Below, piece after piece: positions 37,001-45,823 of a stretch of DNA of 64,000 nucleotides; position 1 is the first letter of the stretch; every line of letters starts with the position of its first letter. The notes under the pieces are model-generated. The model searched no databases and was not told the origin of the DNA. It saw nothing but the letters and a program-made list of their open reading frames with translations. Location of the stretch: the NCBI GenBank assembly GCA_021229015.1, contig CM037792.1, forward strand, positions 558,001 through 622,000, read 5' to 3'. Origin of the DNA: Solen grandis (lineage: Eukaryota; Mollusca; Bivalvia; Adapedonta; Solenidae). The translations under genes were made by a program, and so were the position numbers.

Positions 37001-37891
37001 CACAGATGGTCATACCAGCTGATATAGAAAGAACAGAATCAGTGAGACAGTAGGATCATAGACTGTTCCGCAATTTGTATGTAACTCCTCCCCCATTGAT
37101 AATCTGACAGTTTCTATTCATACCTAGGTCAAATGCTCACAAACAGTATCACAAACAAAAAGCACATATTCCTTTGTGTAATGTAGGTCAGCCGTTCCCC
37201 ATGTGCTTCACACTTACACTGGTTGGATAAGCCGGTTAATATAAACATACTTGACTGACAGTTTAGGAACCATCCATTGTATCATCTCTGGGGGAAACTG
37301 CTTGAATGTGAAACATTTTTTTCTCACTAATAACATCTATTTTTAAACAAAACTTTGAATGGGACATGGGAGTCTTCAGAGGATATATCAAGGGGATAAA
37401 AAATGAGTACAGCCCTGACACTGAACACAATCACAATTTCACAGTGGTTTGAAGCCAATGAATTAAATTAATAACATCAAATTAACCCTTTCCCTCATAG
37501 AGGACACCATGAAAAGACCTATGCGAACAGCATAAAACCAGATCAGCCTGCGAGTAACTCGCAGGCTGATCAGGTTTTATGCTGTTCGCTGCTCCTCAGT
37601 GGTCTGGAAATGAGGACTTTATAATTAAATTTGGTAAGGTTCAACTGTGGTTTTCTGCAGATCAGGCTTTATGTGGTACCTATTGAGTGCGTCAAAATGA
37701 GTCTATATGAGGGAAAGGGTTAAACAGAGTGCCCTTACTTATAGTCAGCTGGTGGTTTGTAGTCGAGGTTCTGGGCACTGGCCTCCTGTACCAGCTTGTG
37801 TCTCTCCTCCTCAAGTTTCTTCCTGGTACGATACTCACGGGTGTTCAGTCGCTTCCCCTCATTGTTGTAGATGGGCTCAGGGGAAGGAGAC
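24785..37891 (-). CDS. SF1: Splicing factor 1 / branchpoint-binding protein, 5'-incomplete, ten exons seen
   Basis: SF1 binds the intron branchpoint sequence in the nucleus and cooperates with U2AF in early spliceosome assembly. The exons run from 37891 down to 24785 and total 1719 nt (about 572 codons). In order they encode the SPSP motif and an [20 protein letters not shown] helix, a KH domain with the GPRG loop, QUA2, one zinc knuckle C-x2-C-x4-H-x4-C, the [10 protein letters not shown] signature, then a long Pro/Gln/Met-rich tail. All introns are GT-AG and phases agree at every junction. The N-terminal exon(s), with the U2AF-binding ligand motif, were not found upstream within this window. 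The terminal exon needs one extra base to stay in frame. The name is supported by extended similarity to the metazoan family as I know it. Confidence 0.93.
25330..25575 (-). mobile_element. tRNA-derived SINE, family B, in an SF1 intron
   Basis: Minus-strand copy: B-box GGTTCGAATCC near 25530, then GGAAGCCTTCCAGCTGGCTT, GGTGGTTCTACCCGG, CACCTGTAATTAGCTGGACG and ATATGACTGAAATACTGTCG at the 3' end. It lies in the intron between the last two SF1 exons, in sense with the gene. Confidence 0.75.
26004..26105 (-). CDS. SF1: SF1 exon: Pro-rich tail segment
   Basis: 102 nt, phase 1 at both ends (acceptor TTGCAG, donor A/GTAAGT). It encodes [20 protein letters not shown] and NMPWLQQ. Confidence 0.88.
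26422..26748 (-). CDS. SF1: SF1 exon: long Pro/Gln/Met-rich tail segment
   Basis: 327 nt, phase 1 at both ends. It encodes [20 protein letters not shown], a poly-Gln/Met region and further Pro-rich sequence ending QSQPMSM. Donor ATGG/GTAGGT, acceptor GCAAG. It is separated from the previous exon by a 4.96 kb repeat-filled intron. Confidence 0.88.
26749..28044. other. SF1 intron sequence without other features
   Basis: Part of the 4.96 kb intron 26749-31712. It is AT-rich, with two diverged direct copies of ACTGTTATCATTAAACT...ACCCGATAT near 27360 and 27440. No gene seen. Confidence 0.5.
28045..28917 (+). mobile_element. Pearl/HINE-like element, family P1, copy B (in SF1 intron)
   Basis: 5' mini-hairpin AGGGCCA-TGA-TGGCCCT (28049-28065), then GCTCACCTGA (28071-28080). 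Tandem units of about 170 bp contain GGTGCGGGGTCATTTATCACC. A GACGCCGGACGCACGCACGG tract lies at about 28834-28864. The 3' hairpin (28882-28915, arms AGCTCAC...GAGCAC / GTGCTC...GTGAGCT) ends CTAAAAA. It is antisense to SF1. Confidence 0.75.
28921..29384 (+). mobile_element. Family P1, 5'-truncated tandem copy C
   Basis: Starts abruptly after copy B and repeats its right part. About 235 bp (29153-29386) are almost identical to 28690-28920, including the GGAC-type tract (with one extra GGACGAC) and the complete 3' hairpin. This indicates a recent partial duplication or tandem insertion. Confidence 0.75.
29930..31135 (+). mobile_element. Pearl/HINE-like element, family P6 (in SF1 intron)
   Basis: A core of about 169-bp units with CATCTACCCATTATAGTAAT at 30461, 30630, 30799 and 30965 (a diverged one at about 30290) is followed by a GTACGGACGGACGGACAGAC tract (31070-31090). 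The possible left end near 29932 has an imperfect hairpin (GTGCCAGTGATGCCAC). No convincing 3' hairpin was found, so the ends are tentative. Confidence 0.55.
31713..31872 (-). CDS. SF1: SF1 exon: Asn/Pro-rich tail segment
   Basis: 160 nt, phase 0 to phase 1. It encodes [20 protein letters not shown] and then a Pro/Gln-rich segment ending PPNMQ plus one base. Donor G/GTAAAC. Confidence 0.85.
32390..33565 (+). mobile_element. Pearl/HINE-like element, family P4 (in SF1 intron)
   Basis: Six to seven units of about 170 bp contain AAGCCATTAGTTCCTGAGAA and AATAAAGCTTCCCATAAA. One unit is internally deleted (about 32780-32860). They are followed by a GACGGACGAAGGGACGGACG tract (33504-33530) and a hairpin TCACC-TTC-GGTGA (33547-33559). 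No matching 5' hairpin was found, so the copy may be 5'-truncated. Intron 31873-33968 holds nothing else recognisable. Confidence 0.65.
33969..34115 (-). CDS. SF1: SF1 exon: [10 protein letters not shown] signature and start of Pro/Gln tail
   Basis: 147 nt, phase 0 at both ends (acceptor TTTACAG, donor ATG/GTATTT). It opens with [20 protein letters not shown] and continues Gln/Pro-rich. Confidence 0.92.
34394..34574 (-). CDS. SF1: SF1 exon: zinc knuckle
   Basis: 181 nt. It encodes [15 protein letters not shown], then the knuckle [14 protein letters not shown] (C-x2-C-x4-H-x4-C), [20 protein letters not shown] and ends KMDSE at phase 0. A single knuckle is the animal arrangement. Confidence 0.95.
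34655..34765 (-). mobile_element. Degraded SINE family B copy in an SF1 intron
   Basis: The minus strand shows GAAGCCTTACAGTAGGCTGG and ATCAGTGGTTCTAC, matching the middle of the family B copy at 25.4 kb. Both ends are lost. Confidence 0.5.
34878..34996 (-). CDS. SF1: SF1 exon: QUA2 region
   Basis: 119 nt, starting at phase 0 and ending two bases into a codon (GC/GTAAGT). It encodes [20 protein letters not shown] and TLREND, the QUA2 helix that extends branchpoint RNA recognition. Confidence 0.93.
35364..35516 (-). CDS. SF1: SF1 exon: second half of the KH domain
   Basis: 153 nt, phase 0 at both ends. It encodes [20 protein letters not shown], then [18 protein letters not shown] and KKAVEK. 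This matches the KH variable loop and last helix of animal SF1. Confidence 0.95.
36010..36626. mobile_element. TIR element (Tc1/mariner-like MITE) in an SF1 intron
   Basis: Inverted termini CTGTAAACTCTTTATAACGC (36010-36029) and GCGTTATAAGGAGTTTACAG (36607-36626) match at 19 of 20 positions. Both sides carry TA-rich flanks (GTATA / TGTATA), compatible with a TA target. No transposase is visible. It fills half of the intron 35517-36705. Confidence 0.65.
36706..36826 (-). CDS. SF1: SF1 exon: first half of the KH domain
   Basis: 121 nt. The first G completes the split Lys codon. It encodes [19 protein letters not shown] and the RNA-binding GPRG loop, ending LKTLEKE at phase 0. Acceptor TTTCAG, donor GAG/GTAGG. 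Confidence 0.95.
37486..37719 (+). mobile_element. piggyBac-type MITE, copy 3, beside an SF1 splice donor
   Basis: 234 bp with TTAA on both sides (37482-37485, 37720-37723), TIRs CCCTTTCCCTCATAG / ATGAGGGAAAGGG and a central palindrome around 37538-37575. Its right TTAA ends 15 nt before the GT donor (37738-37737) of the SF1 exon 37739-37891. Confidence 0.9.
37739..37891 (-). CDS. SF1: SF1 exon: SPSP motif and helix before the KH domain
   Basis: 153 nt. The acceptor is CACCAG and the donor is AA/GTAAGG. It starts with the third base of a codon and leaves two bases (AA). It encodes [20 protein letters not shown] and then the charged helix, ending in KPPADY. The SPSP motif is the known phosphorylation site in animal SF1. 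A piggyBac-type MITE (with its TTAA) ends only 15 nt past the donor. Confidence 0.93.
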
Positions 37892-38640
37892 CTGGTGAAC
37901 ACACATGCCAGGTTTTACATCATAGTAAACTAGAGGATGCCAGATACTGGGTTCCCTGATTACTACACTATATGTGGCTTTCAATTCAAAGGAATCTGAA
38001 TATTCATATATTTGTGTTATCTTTTACTAACTTGTCCTCTTTATATAATAATAATAGATACCAGGTTTTTTCTTTATTATCAATTTTCTTCTTACTGTTT
38101 CATTTAAATGCACCCCACCCAACTTACTGACATCAAAATCATTGCAAAATCACTAAAAAATAAAGTAAAAAAAAGATAATCATGTTTATCATGTTGTTGA
38201 AATATAGATCAAAATTTGTTGTTGTTTTGTGATGCAAAAATATTCAGTGATACATTTATCATTTATTTATTTGATGATAAAATCTCATCAAATAAATTCA
38301 CTCTACAGAGGTTCAGTGCTGATGTTTCTAGTCAGGGAACCAAGTATCTGCCATTCCATTTTCATCTACATATTCTGGACACACTCCTTGCTCTCAATTC
38401 AATGGTGCAAAGTTGTCATGGCTTCTCCAATTTTTAGACTCAGACTCCAGATTATAAATTTTGAGATAGTCAAATTCTTTTATAACATATGAACTCACAT
38501 AGCCCCTTATAATACCTGGTAACTGTATCCTGTGTACACTGTTTATCTAACTGAAATATTTAATAACACACCACTAAGAAATTTTGCAAAGAATCAGTCT
38601 AGAGTGTAGACTCAGGATATTGATGCATTGACTCAGTTAA

Positions 38641-38873
38641 CCCTTTCCCCCATAGAGGATACCATGAAGAGACCTATGTGAACAGCATAAAACCAGATCA
38701 GCCTGCGAGTAACTCGCAGGCTGATCAGGTTTTATGCTGTTCGTTGCTCCTCAGTGGTCTGGTAATGAGGATTTTACAATTAAATTTGGTAAGGTTTGAG
38801 TTTGGCTTTCTGCAGATCAGGCTTTATGTGGTACCTATTGAGGGCGTCAAAATGAGTCTATATGAGGGAAAGG
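38641..38873 (+). mobile_element. piggyBac-type MITE, copy 4
   Basis: 233 bp with TTAA at 38637-38640 and 38874-38877, the same termini and central palindrome, and the same orientation as copies 2 and 3. It lies 0.9 kb from copy 3. Confidence 0.9.
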
Positions 38874-38879
38874 TTAACA

Positions 38880-40195
38880 GTGGAATATTTCTTTAAATTG
38901 ATTTATATGAAGGCTTAGATTTATTGTCTCAGAGCTATATATAATATGGCAAGTACTTGATACTAAGCTACCACTGCTGTACAGTTATCTTATTAATATT
39001 AACCCGACACATTGCTGAAATGGGTTTCAGTTTTGACAATCAAAAGCCTGGAGAAAAGGCAACAATTTACCAGACAGTGAAGCTATTTTTGGGCACAACA
39101 TGACACTGTATATACATACATGTATATATATATATATGGAATTCACTAGACGGCCTCACTATTTTGTTAAGTTTGATATATAAATTTGAATCAATGATTG
39201 ATTCTTATATATGATATCTCAAACTTGCAGTGTGGTGCGATGAGAAACTGTGAATATTATAGTATTTCACTGAACAACAATATAACAATTAACCATGACA
39301 ACTTTATGCTCACTGAACTACTCTTCATTCTAACAACCACTACATCACCAACAAAAAACATGCAATTAAATGTTTTTATATACACAAGTATACAAAACTA
39401 CTTCAAAGTCTATTTTATGTGATTGGACAGATAGATATATTTATACTACTTAATTCACAATGAAGTATGAAAAGAGATGTATGTTGTACGACAGAATGAG
39501 TATATGAAATATTGCATGTCACCAATACAATGCAATAATTACAGTTCAATTTTGGGGAAGAGCAAAGTGATGTACCAGTAAGTAGGAATAATTGAAACAT
39601 ATACAGAAATTTGATGCCCTTGGTTTAGTTCCTGAATTGTAATATCAACAATATTACACAAAAATCATATGAGCAAAATTATTTGTAATCTATTCTGAAA
39701 CAAAAATTTAGTTCAACATATGCAAAGACAATAATTCAAGAATATCCTTTAAATTCAGTGAAAAACATGCTTCATATGAAAAAAAACATTTTGCTTTAAA
39801 AAAAAGAAAGAAAACAGAAAATCAAAGTTTTTGGTCTTTATATGTCATAATGTATAGATTTCATTACGTTTAAAAGGGTAATAATTTTGACATTGTAGAG
39901 TGATAAAAGTACATGTAGTATAGTACATAAGTGATTCTAAGAAAATTATTCAACTATTAAAACAGGGCCCCCTAATCTGAAAAGGATTCAAATTAACAAA
40001 TTGGGAATTATTAAGACCTGCAAAGTATTATTATCATTAATAATATAATGTACCTAAAATGGGGAAAAGGCATGCATTTTATCAACATCTCACTATCCTA
40101 CTAATATGAATAAGAGGTTAGATAATGATTAATAATTTCATTTATTGATATAGTTTATTGATGCTTAATACACTGATCAATACATTTTTAGCCAC

Positions 40196-40228
<33 letters not shown>

Positions 40229-40840
40229 TAATAATAATAAATAAATAAATAAATAAATATGATTAAAACAATAAGAAACTGTGAACTGCTACAGTAGTGT
40301 AAGAACAAAGATGTCCCTGGCTGTAGAAAAAGAAAACATCAGCCCCAACCTTCCCTATCCTGTAACAGAACTGAAGAAGCAGGAAGACCTGCAAACACAA
40401 CCAAACCAGACAATGAGCTTGCTTGAAATCCAAAATGAGGGCAATGATTTTTATATAATACACATAAACGATGATGGGTTCAAACCAAAATAGCCCAGTG
40501 GTTAGCCTTTTTAATTTCCTACCAATTTTTTTTTTTTTTTTTTTTTTTTTACATGACGTATTATATGCATTGACAAAAAGAGAGATCAAGATTGTACAAA
40601 TTGCAATTTATTCAATACCATGTTTATTTCGTATCATTTTTTAAACTTTAATTTGATATATTTTATCTTTCATGAGATAGGTAGGTTTTCTTTAGAATAT
40701 TTTGAAATTTTTAACCATGCAAAGGCCAGATTAGAATCTGCTAACAGCACTGAAGTTAAAATTTTGTAAAACAAGATAAAAAAATTCAACTGCTCTATTA
40801 CTGCAAAACCTTTAAGGTTTAGACTTTTAAAACAATTAAC
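38880..40840. other. Gene-free AT-rich DNA, probably SF1 5' intron or upstream
   Basis: No exon with the SF1 N-terminal signature was found. It contains (TAA)n and (AATA)n microsatellites at about 40197-40258 and a poly-T at 40528-40550. A short open frame at 40281-40493 (plus) has no recognisable content. Confidence 0.45.
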
Positions 40841-40842
40841 TG

Positions 40843-41112
40843 GTGTTGCACGCAACACATGAGTCCCCTACCGGTGAGGTGCATAATTTTTCCATTACCA
40901 TAGCAACCAGAATTTTGGTTAAAAAAAATAAAAAAATAATGACATGCAGAATCTCCATACTGCCATCTTTTCATACCAAATTTCATAATATTATCTTAAA
41001 CGGTTTTTGAGTTACAGTGGGATCAAAATTTCCGGACATTCAGACTGACGGACAGACAGACAGATGGAGGGCAAACCTATAGTCCCCTCCGGTGTAAACA
41101 CCGATAGGGGAC
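40843..41112 (+). mobile_element. Pearl/HINE-like element, family P5 (short)
   Basis: 5' mini-hairpin GTGTTGC-AC-GCAACAC (40843-40858), then GTCCCCTACCGGTG (40863-40876). Its inverse CACCGATAGGGGAC (41099-41112) forms the right arm of a 3' hairpin whose left arm is GTCCCCTCCGGTG (41082-41094). A GACTGACGGACAGACAGACA tract lies at 41043-41063. Only 270 bp, without a tandem core, so this is the minimal form of the architecture. Confidence 0.75.
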
Positions 41113-41509
41113 CAAAAAGAAGAGAGTGAAAAAAAATAAAGCTACTTTGCTGCATACATTGTGTTCCACTAAAACTTGACCAAGGTGATATATTTATTAA
41201 GAACATGCACTGCTTTAAACAGAAAAAGAAAGGTTAAAGGAAAGAAATTCATGAAGAACCCAAAGGCAGTGGTGGCAACCAACATGTAGCAATGCTGCCT
41301 TAGAAGCAAACTGATTGCAACAGGTTTCAAGCATCAGAAAAATTGGAGAGAAAAATTGACATAATGGTATGAATTTCAAAATTACATGTTTATTGCATAT
41401 TGTGTTCTACAAATTTTGATCATGGTCATTCTGCAAACAAAAATATCACACACACTTATCTATACTTAACAGTGTATATGTACATCAGACCCGTTGTAAA
41501 CTCTCTATG

Positions 41510-41835
41510 CAGCCAAGAAATAGATTGTATTTCCTTATGCTGCTTAGAAATAGTTTGTATTTCCTTATGCTGCTTAGAAATAGTTTGTATTTCCTTATGC
41601 TGCTTAGAAATAGTTTGTATTTCTTATGTGCTTAGAATCGTTTGTATTTCCTTATGCTGCTTAGAAATAGTTTGTATTTCCTTATGCTGCTTAGAAATAG
41701 TTTGTATTTCCTTATGCTGCTTAGAGATAGTTTGTATTTCTTTATGCTGCTTAGAAATAGTTTCTATACCCTTATGCTTCTTAGAAATAGTTTGTATTTC
41801 CTTATGCTGCTTAGAGATCGTTTGTATTTCCTAAC
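41510..41835 (+). repeat. 29-bp minisatellite, about 11 copies
   Basis: Units contain TTGTATTTCCTTATGCTGCT plus TAGAAATAG. Most copies are identical and the last few diverge. One unit (about 41620-41640) has lost bases. The array keeps frames open by repetition only. Confidence 0.9.
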
Positions 41836-41839
41836 TTGA

Positions 41840-42126
41840 AGTCTAATTCAGTGAAATCTTTCTATCTTTAGATAGAATACTGGCTTTGTAAAATTACTGA
41901 AAAAAAAAAGGCCAACCAACTTTACATACCTCTTAATTCTACTGAATGTACAGAAGTAAAAGCTAATATTCAAGCTTACATTCTTCTTTATTCTACAGCC
42001 AGTCTCCAGTAAAAGACTTGACATAATCATATTTAATACTGGTTCCAATACATGCTAGAAATGCCCCTGCTCATGCAAATGTAAACAGCAAAGGGTGTCT
42101 TTTAAGACTCTTAAACTGAGCTTTAC

Positions 42127-42166
<40 letters not shown>

Positions 42167-43100
42167 GAAAATAAAAAATGGAGTAGTAAAAAATGGGCTT
42201 TAGGCAAGTTAATTGGAATAATTCGGACTGCATCATACTGAATATTAATTGAAGCACAAAAATGGCCAAATACTCAGTGAAGAAGTGAGTAAACATAACT
42301 TATAGCCTGAAATGCAACTAAAGTAGTTTTAAAAAAAAAAAAAATAAAAAAATAAAAATAAAAAAAACAATCATTATGAGCGATATTCCTTTTGTGCTGA
42401 AAAATGAAGGATTACAGGATTTGTCTCCCATTGAGCTCATCTTTGGGTTGAATCTCATAGCCTTTATTAAGGTGAAGCATTATTATTATCAATAGAAAAT
42501 GGCATTAGCTCAAAACAAGGACATTAAATCAATGTGATTGTACATTCTTAGAAAAGAAATACCTGCAAAACAGGAAACGACACTGCTTATCTCTATATAT
42601 TTATTGTATTCACTTTTTCTAGTAAAGCAAAATGCTTTCATATAAACCACTTATTTATAAAATTACATTTTAGAATGCAGAATCACTGTATAAAGCCAAT
42701 TTGTTCAACAACAAAGACTATCAACACTCGTCCAAAAACTCCGATTAAGTGGTACATTTCATGCATTTAGCACTTACCTAAAAACTTCCAAGAAAAATGT
42801 CAATCTTTTGAAAGTTTAATGATTTTAAACTGTTCCCCAATTCTCATTGATTAACAGAAAACAATTCATTTCAAGTATAACTTTATAATGTTCTTTTCTT
42901 TCTGTCCAAAAGGAGAAAAATGCCTATATCTTATATACTTCCCAGGTTAAAGACCCCAAATTAACTCTTATGTTTACTCCTACTAAGACAGCCCAGCAGT
43001 GCCGTTTCCTTTCTTCATTACTGGTACCCTGCTCCTGTTTGTTAAACAAGAGTTGTGTTATTTGAGGATGAAAATCTGCCGATGGCTAGCGGGCCAAACC
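41840..43100. other. Gene-free AT-rich DNA with poly-A runs
   Basis: No coding signal. Poly-A runs at about 42128-42161 and 42331-42367. The segment stops at an assembly gap. Confidence 0.4.
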
Positions 43101-43200
43101 NNNNNNNNNNNNNNNNNNNNNNNNNNNNNNNNNNNNNNNNNNNNNNNNNNNNNNNNNNNNNNNNNNNNNNNNNNNNNNNNNNNNNNNNNNNNNNNNNNNN
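43101..43200. other. Assembly gap (100 N)
   Basis: Exactly 100 undetermined bases, the conventional length for a gap of unknown size. Missing sequence here could include an SF1 5' exon. Confidence 1.
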
Positions 43201-44193
43201 TATTAATTCCCACGAAAACTTATAGACCTCACGTTTTCTAGAACATAGATCCATGAATGATTGCACCCACGAAATTCCCTTAGCTACATAATCAACGAAA
43301 TTAAATGTCAACAAAAAATAATGATTTAACAGTAAAAGAGAATACTCTGATAATGGGCATTCTGAAATAACTCCGAGCTAATTTGGTGAGAACGAAATCA
43401 CTTGGTGAATAACTAATATTTTCAGGTAGATCTATTCAAGTCTATTTATGATATATTTTTTTTTTTTTTTTGTTTATTTGCATGATTTCGAGTCAAATAT
43501 GAGATGAGATGAACAGTTAAAATGACTTCTGGAACCACTGACATCCTCAGTCGAGATCCACTGACTATACAAAGTGTTGCAGCTGTTTGATAACTTTATA
43601 TTCAGTTTAATGAAAGTTTTTTTTGTGTGTAGAAATAGTCGAAAAGCTCCGAATTAGCAGGATAAGCTTTTATTTCGAACCCGTTTTCTTATTTTCATTT
43701 CAAAATGATATAATGAAGGTTCACTAAATGGTTAATGTTCCCTATATAAACCATTTTTGACGATAATATCTTTTCATTCACACGATTTCGTTTTGGAGCA
43801 TATGTATATTATGATTAAATTATTATATAAATGTGGTATAATGATGATGATGATGATAATAATAACAGCAATAAAATGATAACAATGATAAATGTACAAT
43901 AATAATAGAAACAACAACAACAACAATAATAATAACAATAATGAAAATAATAATAATAATAATATTTTCATGTCATTCTCTGGGGACAGGGATAAGGAGG
44001 GGTAGACAAAATTATACAAATATTTTTTTTCTACTACATCTACATTCCGGCGAAAGCACATTGCAAAATAATATATTTGAAACGAAATACAAACACCAAC
44101 AAATCAAGAACGGAAAGGATTTATAATACATGGCGAATGAGGAAGATCACCATAGAAACCTGTAAATGACAAATATCAAATAATAAATGTTAT
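43201..44193. other. Gene-free AT-rich DNA with (GAT)n/(AAT)n repeats
   Basis: No gene seen. Imperfect trinucleotide repeats (GATGAT, AATAAT, AACAAC) span about 43840-43965. It ends at the LTR element insertion site. Confidence 0.45.
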
Positions 44194-44197
44194 CGTC

Positions 44198-44368
44198 CGC
44201 CACTATGTTGTATTATGTTAGTTTGTAGTTAGGCAGTACCGTCAGTACTTTGCATTATATTATGTCATGAGTGATCTCCCCTTTGTGTTCTCTCCCCGCC
44301 ATTTGTTGTAATACATCGTTTGGTTTGGAAATCAATCAAGTGTTTCGTCTTTTATTTGTTTACTGGCG
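44198..44368 (+). repeat. 5' LTR
   Basis: 171 bp, identical to the 3' LTR. It begins CGCCACTATG and ends TTTACTGGCG, so the termini form a short inverted repeat CGCCA/TGGCG rather than the usual TG...CA. Confidence 0.92.
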
Positions 44369-44386
44369 TGGTGGCAGCGGTGGTAA
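44369..44386 (+). promoter_or_regulatory. Candidate primer-binding site
   Basis: TGGTGGCAGCGGTGGTAA directly follows the 5' LTR. A TGG start complementary to the tRNA CCA end is the expected position and form of a primer-binding site. The tRNA species was not identified. Confidence 0.6.
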
Positions 44387-44531
44387 AGAAAATACACCTT
44401 CGATAATAACATTGAACACTTGTTACTGTGCTATTTTACCAAAAGTAAACAAAGTATTAACCAAGCAAAGGTAAGACGAGGTAGCGGGACGAAGCTGTTT
44501 AAGCACTTGATACATCGTATTTATCAAACCA

Positions 44532-45788
44532 GTGATACATCTGTCCGACAGAATGGCAAATCATCGTGCCCCAAAGCAATGGGCCTTAACCAAAAATGAA
44601 TCCATCACATCATTTGAAGCATGGCGTCAGAATTTGCAGTATATATTATCTTTAGATGCAAACTTCGCTCCCTTTCTGGTAGAGGGATTCACCTGGTTAA
44701 AGAAAACGAGCGCTCAACCGCTCAGGGGACTAGTATCTGACGGAGAGAGCATCGCAGCTGCTAGGCGTCGTACTGCAGAACAGAAAGTAACACACCTTGA
44801 TCTGATGTTAGGCCAGATTGCAAATTACTGTCCAGTTATTTCTCGCAATTCTATTGTCAAAAACTCAACATCAGTTAACAGCATTTGGCAAGCAATACGA
44901 CAGCATTATGGCTTTCAGTCATCTGGTGCTCATTTTCTTGACTTAAATGACATTAAGCTCGAACCTGATGAACGTCCTGAGGATTTATACCAACGACTTG
45001 TCAGTTTTGTGGAGGACAATCTCTTACGACATGATGGTTCAGTATACCACCATGGTACCATACCTGCTGAAGATGAAGAGTTATCAGCCTCTTTGGAGAA
45101 CTTCATTGTGTTGACCTGGCTGAGATTGCTACACCCTAATCTCCCAGCTCTAGTTAAGCAACGCTATGGAACAGAACTGCGGTCAAAGACAATAGCAACC
45201 ATCAGACCAGAAATATCTGCAGCATTAGATAGTTTACTTGATGAAATACACAGTTTAAATGAGTCAAAAATATTACGTACTGCATTTAAATCGAAAGCTT
45301 CTGTACAGTCAGAGCGCCAGAGACCCTTCCAGAAAAAAACACCAGCAGTGTGCCCCCTATGCAAGCAAGCTGGCAGACAGAAGTATCAACACTATTTGAG
45401 CCACTGTCAATATTTACCGGAAAGTGACAAGCAATACATGTCTAAAGTCCGTCAGACCTCTGAATGCTGTGATGAAGCTTCTGACCAGGAACAGGAAACA
45501 TACATGGAAGACTTAGATTCTCATACCTTTCGCGTTGTCCCATCATCTCGTAGAGTCTCTACAAAGAGATCGCCCACATTGAAAGTATTTTATAGACACA
45601 ATGCCTTAACAGCAACACTGGACACAGGAGCTGAAGTCAGCATGATCAAGCACTCAGTAGCTCAGTTTATCGGCGCTAACGTGAAAACTAGTACTCAATG
45701 TGCCCTACAAGCAGATGGCTCAACACCCCTTAAGATCATTGGTGAAACCCATATTCAATTAGCCCGGGTCAGACAAAGCTTACTCTAG
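44532..45788 (+). CDS. Retrotransposon Gag plus N-terminal part of the protease
   Basis: 418 codons. A second ATG at 44553 has a better context (AGAATGG) and may be the true start. The N-terminal two thirds are a Gag-like, mostly helical region. A C-x2-C...H-x3-H/C-type zinc motif (CPLC, then H and HC) lies at about residues 274-292 in place of the usual CCHC knuckle. A retropepsin active site DTGA occurs at about residue 364. The frame stops at 45788 before the protease C-terminal part, which continues in the next ORF. Confidence 0.85.
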   Translation: MIHLSDRMANHRAPKQWALTKNESITSFEAWRQNLQYILSLDANFAPFLVEGFTWLKKTSAQPLRGLVSDGESIAAARRRTAEQKVTHLDLMLGQIANYCPVISRNSIVKNSTSVNSIWQAIRQHYGFQSSGAHFLDLNDIKLEPDERPEDLYQRLVSFVEDNLLRHDGSVYHHGTIPAEDEELSASLENFIVLTWLRLLHPNLPALVKQRYGTELRSKTIATIRPEISAALDSLLDEIHSLNESKILRTAFKSKASVQSERQRPFQKKTPAVCPLCKQAGRQKYQHYLSHCQYLPESDKQYMSKVRQTSECCDEASDQEQETYMEDLDSHTFRVVPSSRRVSTKRSPTLKVFYRHNALTATLDTGAEVSMIKHSVAQFIGANVKTSTQCALQADGSTPLKIIGETHIQLARVRQSLL

Positions 45789-45823
45789 ATGCCCTTGTTG
45801 TTGACAACCTTGATGTTGATCTC

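Noticed and set aside
40281..40493. 70-codon plus-strand frame starting MNCYSSVRTK
   Set aside because: It looks somewhat protein-like, but no domain, splice sites or homologue could be recognised, and it is antisense to the SF1 upstream region.
41400..41834. 144-codon plus-strand open frame rich in CISLCCLEIV
   Set aside because: It is simply the translation of the 29-bp minisatellite.
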